Counted from the first letter of the stretch, positions 26,909 through 35,523 are shown. The stretch: DNA of 64,000 bases from Rugamonas sp. A1-17 (GCA_025548565.1 JAJLPB010000013.1:1-64000); one strand, 5' to 3'. The notes: a model not told the origin generated them from the sequence alone. Made by a program: numbers and translations.

Positions 26909-28470
26909 GCCAGGTCGCCGTTGACGACGCGCGGGATGTTTTGCGGGTTGGCGTCGGCCAGCGATTCAGGCAGCAGGTACGAAGGCACGTCCTGGTAGCA
27001 CACAGGGCGCAGGAAGCGGTCGATGGCCGAGGCGCCGACCGACGTCGTGCGGCTGTCCGAGGTCGATGGGAATGGGCCGCCGTGCACCATCGCGTGCGAC
27101 ACTTCCACGCCGGTGCCGAAGCCGTTGAACAGGATGCGGCCAACTTTGCGTTCCAGCACAGGCATCAGGCGCGCGGCCAGTTCGCGGTCGTCGGCGGTGG
27201 CGTGGACGGCGGCGGTCAGCTGGCCTTCCACGTGTTCGGCCACGGCCAGCATCTGCGCTTCATCGTCGCAGACGACCAGCAGCGAGGTCGGTCCGAAGAT
27301 CTCGCCTTCCAGCGCGGCGTTGGTCAGGAAGGACTTCGCGTCCACCTGGTACAGGAAGGCTTGCGCCGCGCATGGCGCGTCGGTGCCCTGGCCCGCGGCC
27401 ACCTGCTGCACGCCGTCGACAGCGGCCAGGCCGCTGACGCCGGTGACATAGGCTTTGTGGATGCCAGGGGTCAGCATGGTGGTCGCGCTCTTCGCGCCCA
27501 GCGTGCCGGCGGTGGCGGCGACGAAGGCTTGCAGCTTGTCGCTCTTCAGGCCAATCAGCAGGCCGGGGTTGGTGCAGAACTGGCCCGAGCCCAGCGTCAG
27601 CGAATCGGCGAAGGCTTGCGGCAGCTTGGCGTTGTCCAAGGCGCCCGGCAGCAGGAACACCGGATTGATCGAGCTCATTTCGGCGTAGACCGGGATCGGT
27701 TCCTTGCGCGCGGCGGCGGTGCGCATCAGCGCCATGCCGCCGGAACGCGAACCGGTGAAGCCCACGGCTTTGATGGCAGGATGGCTGACCAGGTTCTGGC
27801 CGATGGTCTGGCCGGAGCCGATCAGCATCGAGAACACGCCTTCCGGCATGCCGCATTCCGCGGCGGCCTTGGCGACGGCCTTGCCGACCAGTTCAGAGGT
27901 ACCCAGGTGGGCCGAGTGGGCCTTGACCACGACCGGGCAGCCGGCAGCCAGTGCCGACGCGGTATCGCCGCCGGCCACCGAGAACGCCAGCGGGAAGTTC
28001 GACGCGCCGAATACCGCGACCGGGCCCAGGCCGATCTTGCGCAGGCGCAGATCGCTGCGCGGCGGCGTGCGTTCCGGCAGCGCGCTGTCCAGCGTGGCCG
28101 ATTGGAAGCGGCCATCGCGCACCACTTTCGCGAACAGGCGCAGTTGATTGCAGGTGCGTCCGCGCTCGCCTTCCAGGCGCGCTTGCGGCAGACCGGTTTC
28201 CTGCATCGCGCGTTCGATCAGCGCAGGGCCGATGTCCATGATGCGGTCGGCGATCGTTTCGAGGAACTTGGCGCGCGCTTCCAGGCCGGTGGCGCGGTAG
28301 ATGTCGAAAGCCTGGCCGGCCAGTTCGCAGGCGCGCTGCAGGTCGGCGGCGCCTGCCAGGCCGAAGGCCGGTTCGATTTCCACGTTACGCGATGGATCGA
28401 TCGCCTTCATCGTGCCTTCTTTACCCAGGACCGCGCTGCGGCCGATAATCATTTCACCAGCAACTTGCAT
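26896..28470 (-). CDS. 2,5-dioxovalerate (alpha-ketoglutarate semialdehyde) dehydrogenase
   Basis: 524-residue aldehyde dehydrogenase that oxidises alpha-ketoglutarate semialdehyde to 2-oxoglutarate, the last step of oxidative uronate and pentose routes. Signature elements are FGASNFPLAFSVAGGD, FTGSRSGG (cofactor loop), the base Glu in YAEMSSINP, and the nucleophile Cys in GSGQFCTNPG. The long N-terminus and the FGPTSLLVVC block fit the KGSADH subgroup rather than betaine-type enzymes. GGAG precedes the start. It lies 69 bases downstream of kdgD, whose product is its substrate. Confidence 0.93.
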   Translation of the reverse strand: MQVAGEMIIGRSAVLGKEGTMKAIDPSRNVEIEPAFGLAGAADLQRACELAGQAFDIYRATGLEARAKFLETIADRIMDIGPALIERAMQETGLPQARLEGERGRTCNQLRLFAKVVRDGRFQSATLDSALPERTPPRSDLRLRKIGLGPVAVFGASNFPLAFSVAGGDTASALAAGCPVVVKAHSAHLGTSELVGKAVAKAAAECGMPEGVFSMLIGSGQTIGQNLVSHPAIKAVGFTGSRSGGMALMRTAAARKEPIPVYAEMSSINPVFLLPGALDNAKLPQAFADSLTLGSGQFCTNPGLLIGLKSDKLQAFVAATAGTLGAKSATTMLTPGIHKAYVTGVSGLAAVDGVQQVAAGQGTDAPCAAQAFLYQVDAKSFLTNAALEGEIFGPTSLLVVCDDEAQMLAVAEHVEGQLTAAVHATADDRELAARLMPVLERKVGRILFNGFGTGVEVSHAMVHGGPFPSTSDSRTTSVGASAIDRFLRPVCYQDVPSYLLPESLADANPQNIPRVVNGDLAWNG

Positions 28471-28539
28471 AATGACTCCTCAAAGTGTGAAAAGCGCGGA
28501 CGAGCCGCGCTTGTTTTATATTTGTCGCCGCCGCAGGGA

Positions 28540-29451
28540 TTACTGAGCGCCTTGTTTGCGGATCAGTTTATCCAGCATGTCGCATTCTTCCGCCGTCAGG
28601 TCGGTCAGCGGTGCGCGCACCGGGCCTGCGTCGTGGCCCACCAGGCGTGCACCCGCCTTCACGATACTCACTGCGTAGCCGGCCTTGCGGTTGCGTATCT
28701 CCAGGTATGGCAGGAAGAACTCGTCCAGCATGCGGTTTTGTTCGGCGTGGTTGTCCGACGCGACGGCATGGTAAAAGTCCATCGCCAGTTTCGGCATGAA
28801 GTTGAATACCGCCGACGAGTATACCGGAGTACCCAAAGCCTTGTACGCGGCTGCGTAAACTTCGGCGGTCGGCAGGCCGCCCAGGTAGCTGAAACGGTCG
28901 CCCATCCTGCGCCAGATCGAGACCATCAGCTCGATGTCGCCGACGCCGTCCTTGAAGCCGATCAGGTTCGGGCAGCGGTCGGCCAGCTTGGCCAGCGAGT
29001 CCGGGGTCAGGCGGCAGTTGGCGCGGTTGTAGACCACCACGCCCAGGTTGGTGGCGGCGCAGACCTGGGCCACGTGTTCGATCAGACCGTCCTGGCTCGC
29101 TTCGGTCAGGTAGTGCGGCAGCAGCAGCAGGCCCTGCGCGCCAACGCGCTCGGCTTCCTTGGCGTAGGCCGCGGCCACGCGGGTCGGACCGCCGACGCCG
29201 GCCAGGATGGGCACTTGGCCGGCGCAGGTATCGACCGCGGTCTTGATGATGTCGGTGTATTCGTTGGCCGTCAGCGAGAAGAACTCGCCGGTGCCGCCGG
29301 CGGCGAACAACGCGCTGGCGCCGTAGGGAGCCAGCCATTCCAGACGCTCGATGTAGGTCGACTTGCGGAAGTTGCCTTCGGCGTCGAAATCGGTGACCGG
29401 GAACGACAGCAGGCCGGAGGAAAGAATTTTTTTAAGGTCATTCGGTTGCAT
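28540..29451 (-). CDS. kdgD: 5-dehydro-4-deoxyglucarate dehydratase
   Basis: 303-residue DapA-like TIM-barrel lyase that dehydrates and decarboxylates 5-keto-4-deoxy-D-glucarate to alpha-ketoglutarate semialdehyde. It has the family blocks GTGEFFSLTANEY, the Tyr of VVYNRANCRL and the Schiff-base Lys in LIGFKDGVGDIE. GGAGACC stands before the ATG. It heads the minus-strand unit kdgD / KGSADH / lactonase / GH43, and an 18-base palindrome lies 57 bases upstream of its start. Together with udh and garD it completes the pathway from galacturonate. Confidence 0.95.
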   Translation of the reverse strand: MQPNDLKKILSSGLLSFPVTDFDAEGNFRKSTYIERLEWLAPYGASALFAAGGTGEFFSLTANEYTDIIKTAVDTCAGQVPILAGVGGPTRVAAAYAKEAERVGAQGLLLLPHYLTEASQDGLIEHVAQVCAATNLGVVVYNRANCRLTPDSLAKLADRCPNLIGFKDGVGDIELMVSIWRRMGDRFSYLGGLPTAEVYAAAYKALGTPVYSSAVFNFMPKLAMDFYHAVASDNHAEQNRMLDEFFLPYLEIRNRKAGYAVSIVKAGARLVGHDAGPVRAPLTDLTAEECDMLDKLIRKQGAQ

Positions 29452-29507
29452 AAGGTCTCCAATAATCGACAGCTCAGGACGGGGATTCGACAGCTTGGCG
29501 CCATCTG

Positions 29508-29525
29508 TTGTATGACATCGTACAA
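29508..29525. promoter_or_regulatory. Operator-like palindrome upstream of kdgD
   Basis: TTGTATGACATCGTACAA is an imperfect palindrome with 5-base TTGTA/TACAA arms. Its left half (TTGTATGAC) recurs at 30369-30377 just upstream of the neighbouring FadR-type gene. The two copies make it a likely site for that regulator. A weaker relative (AGTATGACAGCT) lies near 11679 upstream of garD. Confidence 0.55.
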
Positions 29526-29588
29526 CTATAAGCGTTTGTGAGCAAGCGATTTAGCGAAATCCGCCAAATCGTCCCGCTGGCGTGGTTT

Positions 29589-30356
29589 TTACGCTGTCTG
29601 GTCGGCGACGATGCCCTCTTGCGCGCGGCGCAGGCGCTCGCGGCTGTTGCTCAGGTGGGTGCGCATGGCGGCGCGGGCCGCCTCGGCATCCTTGCGCAGG
29701 ATGGCGTTGTAGATATCGTCGTGCTCGCGGTTCAGGCGCTCCAGGTACACGGCCGGATCGTCGTGCGCCAGCTGCGCCGAGTTGACGCGCGCGCGCGGGA
29801 TGATGGTATTGCCCAGGTCGCTGAGGATGTCGACGAAATAGCGGTTGCCGGTGGCCTGCGCGATCAGCAGGTGGAAGGCCACGTCCGACTCGACCGAGCC
29901 GGGCCGGCCTTGCGCGTTTTGAATGCGCTTGAGCACGGCGCCCATCTGCTGGACCTGCTCCTCGGTGCGGCGGGTGGCCGCCAGCCAGGCCGCCTCAGTT
30001 TCCAGGCTGATGCGCAGCTCCAGGATGGCCAGCACGTCGCCGATGGTGCGGATGGTATCGGCCGAGATGCGCAGGTTGGCCGGCTGCGGCTCCAGCACGA
30101 AGGTGCCGATGCCGTGGCGGGTCTGCACCAGCCCGGCCGCCTGCAGGTGCGAGATGGCCTCGCGCACCACCGTGCGGCTGACGCCGTGCATCTCCATGAT
30201 GACCGACTCGGTCGGCAGCTTCTCGCCCGGCTTGATCGTGCCGGCCTGGATGCTGCCGGTGAAGGCCTCGACCACGCCCTGGGCGAGGTTGCGGTGCTTC
30301 TTCTTCGGCACGAGGACGGTGGGAGCGGTCATGGTGGCAGCGGCGGTATGGTTCAT
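29589..30356 (-). CDS. FadR-subfamily GntR regulator next to kdgD
   Basis: 255-residue repressor-type protein. The winged helix (about residues 22-90) carries GEKLPTESVIMEMHGVSRTVVREA split over its helices, and RHGIGTFVLEP is the wing. The FCD domain (about 105-240) shows AFHLLIAQATGN and REHDDIYNAILRKD with metal-binding His and Asp positions. The start at 30356 is chosen over a later Met at residue 9 because the polar N-terminus is plausible in both; the upstream ribosome site is weak. It probably controls kdgD and its operon through the TTGTATGAC-type sites. It is only distantly similar to the regulator at 11795. Confidence 0.88.
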   Translation of the reverse strand: MNHTAAATMTAPTVLVPKKKHRNLAQGVVEAFTGSIQAGTIKPGEKLPTESVIMEMHGVSRTVVREAISHLQAAGLVQTRHGIGTFVLEPQPANLRISADTIRTIGDVLAILELRISLETEAAWLAATRRTEEQVQQMGAVLKRIQNAQGRPGSVESDVAFHLLIAQATGNRYFVDILSDLGNTIIPRARVNSAQLAHDDPAVYLERLNREHDDIYNAILRKDAEAARAAMRTHLSNSRERLRRAQEGIVADQTA

Positions 30357-30368
30357 GTTCTCTGATTG

Positions 30369-30479
30369 TTGTATGACGACTGTTAGCATACACGCTTCTG
30401 GCGTGTCGCACGATCCGCATATTGCCAGACTTTTGGCAACAATTGTGCCTTAGACATTATTTTTGACACAATTAGTGTC
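30369..30479. promoter_or_regulatory. Regulatory interval with several palindromes upstream of the FadR-type gene
   Basis: It contains TTGTATGAC (30369-30377), TTGCCA-N6-TGGCAA (30422-30439) and GACAC-N5-GTGTC (30465-30479). The interval is AT-rich compared with its surroundings and lies between the HDOD gene's 3' end and the regulator. The first site matches the kdgD operator candidate; the others may be part of the HDOD 3' end or binding sites. Confidence 0.42.
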
Positions 30480-30523
30480 TGGCGACTAGCTCGGAAACAA
30501 CGCTAAACAACGTTAGACCACGT

Positions 30524-31342
30524 TCAGGCCAGCAGCGCGGCGCTCATGGAGGCGGCCTCGTCGGCCGAATCGAACAGGATTTGTTCCAGCGTGGCGTTGT
30601 CGTCCACGAAGCCGGCCAGGCTGGCGTGTTCGCGCTGCGGCGCCAGCGGCGACGGCACGGGGGCCAGGTGCTTGGCGATCAGCAAGGTATCGCGCAGGCC
30701 CAGCGGGGGCGGCGTCAGTGTGGCGCCGCGCAGCGAGACGATGGCCTGGCTGACCGGCTCCGGGATCGCCATCTTCTTCATGATTTCGCGGGTGATGATT
30801 TCCTGCGCCGCGCCCATCCAGTCTTCCGGATCGTCGAGCAGGCCGGGGATCTCGTCCGCGCGGGCCAGCAGGTAGAAGCCGCCCGCCGCGTGCACGATGC
30901 CGGCGAACAGCGCGGTATCGGCGTCGGTGCGGGTCAGCTTGCGGGCGATCACGTGGGCCAGCGCGGCCACATGGGCCGAGTGGCGCCACAGCTGTTCGGC
31001 CTGGGCGCGCAGGGCGGCGTCACGGATGCGGCTGCCGAACTGGCGCACCACCATCGCGGCCGCCATCGTGTACAGATTGCGGAAGCCGACGCGCTGCACC
31101 GCCGCGCGCACGCTGGTGACGGGCGCGCCGCCGCGGTTGAACACCACCGCATTGGCCAGCGCCACGGTGCGCGCGGCCAGCAACGGTTCGCCCAACACCT
31201 TGCGGATCACATCCTCGGTATCGCAATCGGGATCGGCCAGCGCCAATTGCAGGCGCAGCGCGGCATTGACACTCGTAGGAAAAACCAGCTCCCCTTTCGA
31301 AGCTTGAGCAACAATCTCGGCATAGTCTCGCAGTTTTTCCAT
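30524..31342 (-). CDS. HDOD-domain signalling protein
   Basis: 272-residue cytoplasmic protein. An HDOD domain occupies about residues 15-215 (FPTSVNAALRLQLAL, VRAAVQRVGFRNL, HSAHVAALAHVIAR, FAGIVHAAGGFYLL). These modules are catalytically inert HD relatives found in motility, stress and second-messenger circuits. The usual HD pair is absent (HAAG instead), as expected for HDOD. No partner domain is fused. It is alone on its transcript, with the 89-bp hairpin repeat right upstream. Confidence 0.85.
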   Translation of the reverse strand: MEKLRDYAEIVAQASKGELVFPTSVNAALRLQLALADPDCDTEDVIRKVLGEPLLAARTVALANAVVFNRGGAPVTSVRAAVQRVGFRNLYTMAAAMVVRQFGSRIRDAALRAQAEQLWRHSAHVAALAHVIARKLTRTDADTALFAGIVHAAGGFYLLARADEIPGLLDDPEDWMGAAQEIITREIMKKMAIPEPVSQAIVSLRGATLTPPPLGLRDTLLIAKHLAPVPSPLAPQREHASLAGFVDDNATLEQILFDSADEAASMSAALLA

Positions 31343-31363
31343 AGCAACATTATACCGTGCAAT

Positions 31364-31452
31364 TTGGGGTCAAGTCTGACATTCGGACACGAGCTCTGCC
31401 GTAGAGGCCTTCTACGGCAGAGCTCGTGTCCGAATGTCAGACTTGACCCCAA
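31364..31452. repeat. 89-bp perfect hairpin repeat, copy 1
   Basis: Two 42-nt arms (31364-31405 and 31411-31452) are exact reverse complements around a 5-base centre GGCCT. The outer 34 nt of each arm are the same as those of the copy at 58472-58561, while the inner part differs. The conserved outer end begins TTGGGGTCAAGTCTGAC. It lies between the HDOD start and the TerD-type stop on the minus strand. It looks like a REP/BIME-type element of a RAYT-related family; no transposase is present in the window. Confidence 0.9.
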
Positions 31453-31462
31453 GTTGCTGGTG

Positions 31463-32044
31463 TTACAAGTGGGCGGCGATTTGCGGCAGCAGTTCGTCGA
31501 AAGTGCGCCCTTTGCCGTTTTCGCCGATGGCGTGCATCTTCCATTCACCGTTGTGGCGGTACAGCTTGGCCATGATCTGCGCCGAGTGCGGGCCCTGCAC
31601 CGACAGGTTGAAGCGCGCGACCTCTTGCCCGCCGCTGGCGTCCAGCAGACGGCAGTAGGCGTTCTCCACCTGCGCGAAGGTCTGGCCGGTGAAGCTGTTC
31701 ACCGTGAACACCAGGCTCTTGACGGTGGCCGGCACCGCGTTCAGGTCGACGTTGATCTGCTCGTCGTCACCGTCGCCGGCGCCGGTGCGGTTATCGCCGG
31801 TGTGCTGGATGCTGCCGTCCCTGCTCTTCAATTGACGGAACCAGATCACATCCACCGGCGCGCCGGATTCGTTGAACATCACGCACGAGGCGTCCAGGTC
31901 GACCGCTTCGGTCTTCGAGCCGAAGCCCAGGAAGCCCTTGCTCTTGATCGCATCCCAACCCAGGCCCATGGTCACGCGGCCCAATGCGCCGCCCGATTCC
32001 TTGGCCAGCGAAATTTTCTGGCCCTTGCTTAAACTGACTGACAT
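31463..32044 (-). CDS. TerD-family stress protein (first copy)
   Basis: 193-residue member of the tellurium-resistance TerD/TerZ family. It shows MSVSLSKGQKISLAKE, GLGWDAI, and the calcium-binding-type motif GDNRTGAGDGDDEQ. TerD proteins assemble at the inner membrane face with TerC-like partners in metal and phage stress responses. It is last in a three-gene minus-strand unit (TerD-AIM24-TerD) and has GGAGA before the ATG. The exact Ter letter cannot be assigned. Confidence 0.92.
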   Translation of the reverse strand: MSVSLSKGQKISLAKESGGALGRVTMGLGWDAIKSKGFLGFGSKTEAVDLDASCVMFNESGAPVDVIWFRQLKSRDGSIQHTGDNRTGAGDGDDEQINVDLNAVPATVKSLVFTVNSFTGQTFAQVENAYCRLLDASGGQEVARFNLSVQGPHSAQIMAKLYRHNGEWKMHAIGENGKGRTFDELLPQIAAHL

Positions 32045-32062
32045 CTTGAATCTCCTGTGAAG

Positions 32063-32761
32063 TTACTGTGCAACGCCGCGCTGTGCCCAGGCCTGGAACG
32101 CCGCGCCGTTGCGCGAGCAGATCAGGATCTTGCCCTGGCCGGAAAAACGCAGCACCATGCCTTCGCCGCTGGTCTGGCTGTTGACCAGATTGCTCAGAAA
32201 GCCGCTGTTGCCGCCGGTGGTGACCGAGATTTCGTAGCGCAACGCGCTGTCCCATGCCACCACATGCGAGTTATCGATAATCACATCGCGACCCGGCGTG
32301 ACGTCCAGCTGCGAGATCGAGCCGAAGCCCGATACCGCCACCTGGCCGACGCCCGCGGTCTCGGTGATGAAAAAGCCGCCGCTCTGCGCGAACAGCGCAT
32401 TGCCCAGGCTTTGGGTACGCACCTTCAGTTCGACGCTGGAGGTGGCGGCGACGAAGGCGCCGTCGCTCAGCATGTACTGCCGCTGGCCGACGTCGAGCAC
32501 CTGCATCGCTCCGGGCAGGCGCGGCGCCAGCAGGCAATCGCCCTCGCCGCGCACCGCCTCGATGTGCTGCTGGAAGAAGGACTCGCCGTTGGCGAAGCGG
32601 CGCATCAGAGCCGCGCCGATGCCGCCGGTGACCTTGCCCTTCAAATCGAGCGCCGCTTCCATCATCACCATCGCATCCGACTCGCAGTAGATTTTTTCAC
32701 CGTGAGCCAGCGAGACGTGCAGGAAGGGATCGATGTCGCCGGTGATCGAAAATTTAGGCAT
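32063..32761 (-). CDS. AIM24/TIGR00266-family protein
   Basis: 232-residue beta-rich protein of the AIM24 family, single domain throughout (GKVTGGIGAALMRRFANGESFFQ, VSGFGSISQLDVTPGRDVIIDNSHVVAWD, SGEGMVLRFSGQGKILICSR). No signal peptide. Biochemical activity is unknown; these genes are often embedded between terD paralogues, as here (19-27 base gaps), so it probably serves the same stress system. Confidence 0.9.
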   Translation of the reverse strand: MPKFSITGDIDPFLHVSLAHGEKIYCESDAMVMMEAALDLKGKVTGGIGAALMRRFANGESFFQQHIEAVRGEGDCLLAPRLPGAMQVLDVGQRQYMLSDGAFVAATSSVELKVRTQSLGNALFAQSGGFFITETAGVGQVAVSGFGSISQLDVTPGRDVIIDNSHVVAWDSALRYEISVTTGGNSGFLSNLVNSQTSGEGMVLRFSGQGKILICSRNGAAFQAWAQRGVAQ

Positions 32762-32788
32762 GATTGAGTCCTCTCTTATTCCATCAAA

Positions 32789-33364
32789 TTAAACGCGCAC
32801 GCCGAACGACGATGCCAACGGACCCAGGCCGCCCTTGAAGCCCTGGCCGACGGCCTTGAACTTCCAATCGGCGCCGTTGCGATACACCTCGCCGAAGATC
32901 ATCGCCGATTCGGTCGAGCCGTCTTCCGACAGGTCGTAGCGGGCGATCTCGCCGTTGCCGGCGCCGTTCAGGCAGCGGATGAAGGCCTTCTGCACCATGC
33001 CGAAATTCTGGCGGCGCTCGTCGCCTTCGTGGATCGTCGCGCAGATGGCGATGCGTTCCACGTCGGCCGGTACCTTGGTCAGGTCGATGGTGACGGTTTC
33101 GTCGTCGCCATCGCCGGCGCCGGTGCGGTTGTCGCCGGAGTGCGTTACCGACTGGTCGGACGATTTCAGGTTGTTGTAGAAGATGAAGTCATTGTCGGCG
33201 CGGACCTTGCCGTCCACCTTCAGCAGGAAGGCCGAGCCGTCCAGGTCGAAGTCCTTGCCGTCGGTGTTGCGCACGTCCCAGCCCAGACCAACCACGATTT
33301 TCGACAGGCCTGGAGCTTCCTTGCTCAGATTAACGTTGCCGCCTTTTTGCAGACTGATTGCCAT
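32789..33364 (-). CDS. TerD-family stress protein (second copy)
   Basis: 191-residue TerD/TerE-like protein with MAISLQKGGNVNLSKE, VGLGWDVR, DLDGSAFLL and GDNRTGAGDGDDET, the last being the Ca2+-site signature shared with the paralogue at 31463. AGGAG precedes its start. It heads the TerD-AIM24-TerD unit, 93 bases downstream of the TerC-like membrane gene on the same strand. Confidence 0.93.
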   Translation of the reverse strand: MAISLQKGGNVNLSKEAPGLSKIVVGLGWDVRNTDGKDFDLDGSAFLLKVDGKVRADNDFIFYNNLKSSDQSVTHSGDNRTGAGDGDDETVTIDLTKVPADVERIAICATIHEGDERRQNFGMVQKAFIRCLNGAGNGEIARYDLSEDGSTESAMIFGEVYRNGADWKFKAVGQGFKGGLGPLASSFGVRV

Positions 33365-33457
33365 GATGTGATGCTCCTAAAAAGAGAACCGGACTTTGGG
33401 TACTACAGGCGGCGGGCCGTGTCCGTAATTAACGGCCCGCCGAATTCTTGAATACGT

Positions 33458-34507
33458 TTATGCAGCGATGGCGACGGCGGCTTCCTGCTTGCGGCGGTGG
33501 CGCACCGAGGACCACAGCGAGGCGGCGATGAAGGCCACACCAATCAGACCGGTGAACAGTTCCGGGATGTGGTACTTCATACTCGCCAACATGATCGCGG
33601 CCAGGATACCGATCGCATAGTGCGCGCCGTGCTCCAGGAAGACGAATTCGTCGAGCGTGCCTTTCTTCACCAGGTACACCGTCAGCGAGCGGACGAACAT
33701 CGCGCCAATCGCCAGGCCCAGCATGATGATCACGACGTCGGTGGTGATGGCGAACGCGCCGATCACGCCGTCGAAGCTGAACGAAGCATCCAGCACTTCC
33801 AGGTACAGGAAGCCACCGATACCGCCCTTCTTGACCAGGTCACCGACATTGCTGCCTTCTTCTTCCTTCTCCAGCAGGTTGCTGACCGCGTCGACGCCGA
33901 CGTAGATCAGGATGCCCCACAGGCCGGACACCAGCACCACCAGCTTTTGCGCTTCGCCTACCAGGCCCATGGAGCCCAGTAGGACAGCCAGCGCAATCAT
34001 TACCGAGATCGAGGACACCTTGCCCAGCGAGCCGAGTTTCTTCTCGACGTTGCCCAGCCAGTGGACTTCTTTCTCGTCATCGAGCAGGAAGTTCAGGAAC
34101 ACCAGCAGCAGGAACATGCCGCCGAATGCCGCCACTTCCGCGTGGTGATTCGTCAGGTGCATCGAGTACGTTTTCGGATCGTTCAGCGCCAGGTGCCACA
34201 CGTCCATGATGCCGATGTCCGCAGCCACCGCCACGATCACCAGCGGGAACAGCAAGCGCATGCCGAACACCGCGATGATGATGCCGACGCCGAGGAACAG
34301 CTTCTGCCAGTAGGCGTCCCAGGTCTTCAGCACGGAGGCGTTGACCACCGCGTTATCGAACGACAGCGACACTTCCATCGCGGCCAGGATCGCGGCGATA
34401 CCCACGGCGGACAAGGCGCCGCTCCATCCGGTCAGTTCGTAGCCCCACCAGCCCGCAGCCGCAAGGCAGAGGAACGTGACGAGGAAAGACACTTTGAAGT
34501 GCTTCAT
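33458..34507 (-). CDS. TerC-related DUF475 membrane protein
   Basis: 349-residue integral membrane protein with about eight to nine hydrophobic segments. Acidic residues sit within helices (MEVSLSFDNAVVNASVL and EVLDASFSFDGVIGAFA), the paired pattern of TerC/DUF475 proteins that may carry or gate metal ions. It precedes the TerD cassette on the same strand, as expected for a membrane anchor of TerD complexes. Its promoter region is shared with the divergent NhaR-like gene. Confidence 0.9.
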   Translation of the reverse strand: MKHFKVSFLVTFLCLAAAGWWGYELTGWSGALSAVGIAAILAAMEVSLSFDNAVVNASVLKTWDAYWQKLFLGVGIIIAVFGMRLLFPLVIVAVAADIGIMDVWHLALNDPKTYSMHLTNHHAEVAAFGGMFLLLVFLNFLLDDEKEVHWLGNVEKKLGSLGKVSSISVMIALAVLLGSMGLVGEAQKLVVLVSGLWGILIYVGVDAVSNLLEKEEEGSNVGDLVKKGGIGGFLYLEVLDASFSFDGVIGAFAITTDVVIIMLGLAIGAMFVRSLTVYLVKKGTLDEFVFLEHGAHYAIGILAAIMLASMKYHIPELFTGLIGVAFIAASLWSSVRHRRKQEAAVAIAA

Positions 34508-34567
34508 GTTTTTCTCTCTTGGTTATAAATCGATGGGATGCAGTGTAGAGAACAAACGGTTTTTAAA

Positions 34568-34610
34568 AAATAGAAGATAATTGAAGTATTACTTCGTAAA
34601 AATAGAAGAT
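34568..34610. promoter_or_regulatory. Direct repeats flanking a palindrome before the NhaR-like gene
   Basis: AAATAGAAGAT occurs at 34568-34578 and 34600-34610, 32 bases apart (about three helical turns). The perfect palindrome GAAGTATTACTTC (34583-34595) lies between them, and the second repeat ends one base before the ATG at 34612. This layout suits LysR-type autoregulation, or control of the divergent TerC-like gene. Confidence 0.5.
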
Positions 34611-34611
34611 C

Positions 34612-35523
34612 ATGAAAACCAGCGGACTCAATTTCCGGCATCTTTACTTCTTCTGGATGGTGGCCAAGGAAGGCGGCGTCACGCGCGCGGCCGAGCGCCT
34701 CGGACTGGCCGTGCAGACCATCAGCATGCAACTGGCATCACTGGAACAATCGATCGGCAAGCAGCTGCTGGAGCCGCAGGGCCGGCGCCTGGTGCCGACC
34801 GAGGCGGGCAAGCTGGCGCTCAGTTATTGCGACCAGATCTTCCTGCTCGGCGACCAGCTGCAGGACGCGCTGGACGAGGCGGAGGCGGACAAGATGCGTC
34901 TCACGGTCGGCATCTCGGACTCGCTGCCCAAGCTGATCGCCTACCGGCTGCTGCAGGCGACGCAGCAGCTGGAGCAGCGGGTGCGGCTGGTGTGCATGGA
35001 GAATGAGTTCGAGTCGCTGCTGGCCGATCTGGCGCTGGGCAAGCTGGATGTGGTGCTGACCGACCGCGCCGTGCGCGCCGGCGGCAGCCTGAAGGTGTTT
35101 AGCCACTTGCTGGGCGAAAGCGACATGAAGCTGTACGGCGTGCACAAGCTGGCGCGCAAGTACCGGCGCAACTTCCCGGCCAGCCTGCACGGCGCGCCGC
35201 TGCTGCTACCGACCCGCAACAACGCACTGCGCGGCCGCATCGACGCTTGGTTCGTGCAGCATCAGGTGCGGCCGGACATCGTCGGCGAGTTCGAGGACAA
35301 CGCCATGCTCAACACCTTCGGCCGCAACGGACTTGGGCTGTTCTTCGCGCCGTCCGCGCTGGCGCACGACATCGAGGAACAGTTCGGCGCCGTGCTGGTG
35401 GGCGACGCCCCCGAGCTGCGCGAACAGTTCTTCGCCATCTCCAACGCCCGCAAGATCACCCACCCGGCCATCGAGGCCATCCTGTCGGCGGTCCACAGCG
35501 GGCCCTTCGCCATCGCCGAATAA
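34612..35523 (+). CDS. nhaR: NhaR-like LysR-family regulator
   Basis: 303-residue LysR-type activator. The N-terminal helix-turn-helix (about residues 9-66: NFRHLYFFWMVAKEGGVTRA, LGLAVQTISMQLASLEQSIG) has the LNYRHL/HLYYFW-type opening typical of NhaR, and the rest is the two-lobed effector domain. NhaR normally responds to Na+ and controls nhaA, but no nhaA is adjacent; a TerC-like gene is divergent instead. Its target may therefore be the ter cassette, by inference. Confidence 0.83.
   Translation: MKTSGLNFRHLYFFWMVAKEGGVTRAAERLGLAVQTISMQLASLEQSIGKQLLEPQGRRLVPTEAGKLALSYCDQIFLLGDQLQDALDEAEADKMRLTVGISDSLPKLIAYRLLQATQQLEQRVRLVCMENEFESLLADLALGKLDVVLTDRAVRAGGSLKVFSHLLGESDMKLYGVHKLARKYRRNFPASLHGAPLLLPTRNNALRGRIDAWFVQHQVRPDIVGEFEDNAMLNTFGRNGLGLFFAPSALAHDIEEQFGAVLVGDAPELREQFFAISNARKITHPAIEAILSAVHSGPFAIAE

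Noticed and set aside
31364..31452. Possible CRISPR or phage attachment site
   Set aside because: Only one hairpin with no spacer array, no cas genes and no integrase. The second copy at 58472 has the same features, so a REP-like element fits better.
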